Shown here piece after piece: positions 63,295-64,000 of a DNA stretch of 64,000 bases (position 1 is its first letter; the number at the start of each line of letters is the position of its first letter). The translations under genes and the position numbers were made by a program. The notes under the pieces were generated by a model. That model was not told where the DNA came from. It worked only from the letters and a program-made list of their open reading frames with translations, and did no database searches. The stretch is from Paradesertivirga sp965650335 (GTDB lineage: Bacteria; Bacteroidota; Bacteroidia; Sphingobacteriales; Sphingobacteriaceae): NCBI GenBank assembly GCA_965650335.1, contig CBFGOI010000001.1, positions 54,971-118,970 of the forward strand, written 5' to 3'.

Positions 63295-63999
63295 TTAATG
63301 CGCGCTAACTTCTTCTTGTTCAAACTCCTTGATTCTGTCGAACTCCGGATGATGTTTTCGATCTTTAGACCACATCGAATAAATGCCCGGGATCACGAAT
63401 AAAGTTAGGATTAGAGAAAAGATTGTCCCCCCAACAATCACCACACCCATTCCAACACGACTTTGAGAGGCAGCCCCCAGAGCCAGCGCAATTGGCAAAG
63501 CACCCAATGCAATCGCCAAACTGGTCATCAAAATCGGTCGGAGTCTTGCTTCAGAGGCTTCCATAATGGCTTGCATTTTAGACTTTCCTTGCTCTCTTAG
63601 CTGATTGGCAAATTCAACAATTAAAATTCCGTTCTTCGTTACAAGACCGATCAGCATAATGGTTCCTATCTGACTAAAGATATTCCAGGTTTGTCCGAAA
63701 AGCCATAAAGAAAACATAGCCCCCGCCACCGCCATTGGTACGGTGAGAATAATAATAAGAGGATCGAGAAAGCTCTCGAACTGTGCTGCAAGAATGAGGT
63801 AAATTAATAAAAGTGCCAAACCAAAAGCAAATGCGGTATTCGAACTGCTTTCCACAAAATCCCTGGATTCACCTGACAAATCAGTCGAAAAAGTATCATC
63901 CAATACTTTATCACGTATCCTATCCATAGCCTCAATACCGTCGCCAATACTCTTACCGGGTGCCAAACCGGCAGAAATTGTTGCAGAAAGATATCTGTT
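63295..63999 (-). CDS. RND efflux permease, C-terminal part (truncated by window edge)
   Basis: The last ~234 codons of an AcrB/HAE1-type permease: NRYLSATISAGLAPGKSIGDG, then helices with LLLIYLILAAQFESFLDPLIIILTVP, GLVTKNGILIVEFANQLREQG, RLRPILMTSLAI and GMGVVIVGGT. The frame stays open to the window end. Proton-driven drug or metabolite export with the following TolC. Confidence 0.95.
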   Translation of the reverse strand, partial: NRYLSATISAGLAPGKSIGDGIEAMDRIRDKVLDDTFSTDLSGESRDFVESSSNTAFAFGLALLLIYLILAAQFESFLDPLIIILTVPMAVAGAMFSLWLFGQTWNIFSQIGTIMLIGLVTKNGILIVEFANQLREQGKSKMQAIMEASEARLRPILMTSLAIALGALPIALALGAASQSRVGMGVVIVGGTIFSLILTLFVIPGIYSMWSKDRKHHPEFDRIKEFEQEEVSAH

Positions 64000-64000
64000 G

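Overview
The window looks like chromosomal DNA of a Bacteroidetes bacterium, most likely Sphingobacteriaceae (Pedobacter/Mucilaginibacter-like). This rests on gene content and style, not on a search: tandem ~790-residue MacB/FtsX-type permeases, seven-bladed 'two-component regulator' propeller lipoproteins and a FISUMP domain, a fused ThrA, a SAM-I riboswitch before metH, few Shine-Dalgarno sequences, and many short word-like intergenic repeats. No CRISPR array, rRNA or intact insertion sequence was seen.

Region 1 (1-21.8 kb) is a transport locus. Six intact paralogous ABC permeases, permease debris and a predicted beta-helix surface protein are read leftwards behind one LolD/MacB-type ATPase and one HlyD-type adaptor. 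Divergent from these are an NtrC-type response regulator, whose Walker A motif is damaged, and its histidine kinase. The intergenic gap holds a palindrome that could be the regulator's binding site. A frameshifted four-helix-bundle (S23-type) gene sits in reverse orientation between the adaptor and ATPase genes.

Region 2 (22-29.3 kb) is a surface-sensing cluster: three seven-repeat propeller proteins (one fused to FISUMP), a BNR-repeat protein and a small lipoprotein, all leftward. Divergent from them is a membrane-tethered OmpR-type winged-helix regulator. The shared promoter region carries TGTAAA words repeated about once per helical turn, the usual form of an OmpR/PhoB-family site.

Region 3 (29.3-31.5 kb) is a decayed island next to tRNA-Glu and initiator tRNA: a candidate structured RNA, a twice-frameshifted Abi_2 (HEPN) gene and an integrase fragment.

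Region 4 (31.6-43.9 kb) is housekeeping: era, der, a C-terminal processing protease, murQ, a Bax-inhibitor-1 protein, then SAM riboswitch-metH-S23 gene-metF. A word-like repeat is translated inside MetH and at the end of the S23 protein.

Region 5 (43.9-51.1 kb) holds the threonine operon thrA-thrB-thrC, flanked on each side by a toxin-antitoxin pair. Upstream of thrA is an apparently complete, undescribed-here transcription attenuator: a Thr/Ile-rich leader peptide, a terminator, and an 8-base antiterminator pairing.

Region 6 (51.1-64 kb) is mixed core genes: rsgA, dtd (start codon apparently lost), a MazG-like hydrolase, comB, gcvT, rnhB, a SpoIIE-type phosphatase, a glycosyltransferase, a lipid-flippase-like protein, ruvC, HIT, greA, a GlcNAc-kinase-like protein, a lone receiver, and a TolC/RND efflux pair cut by the window edge.
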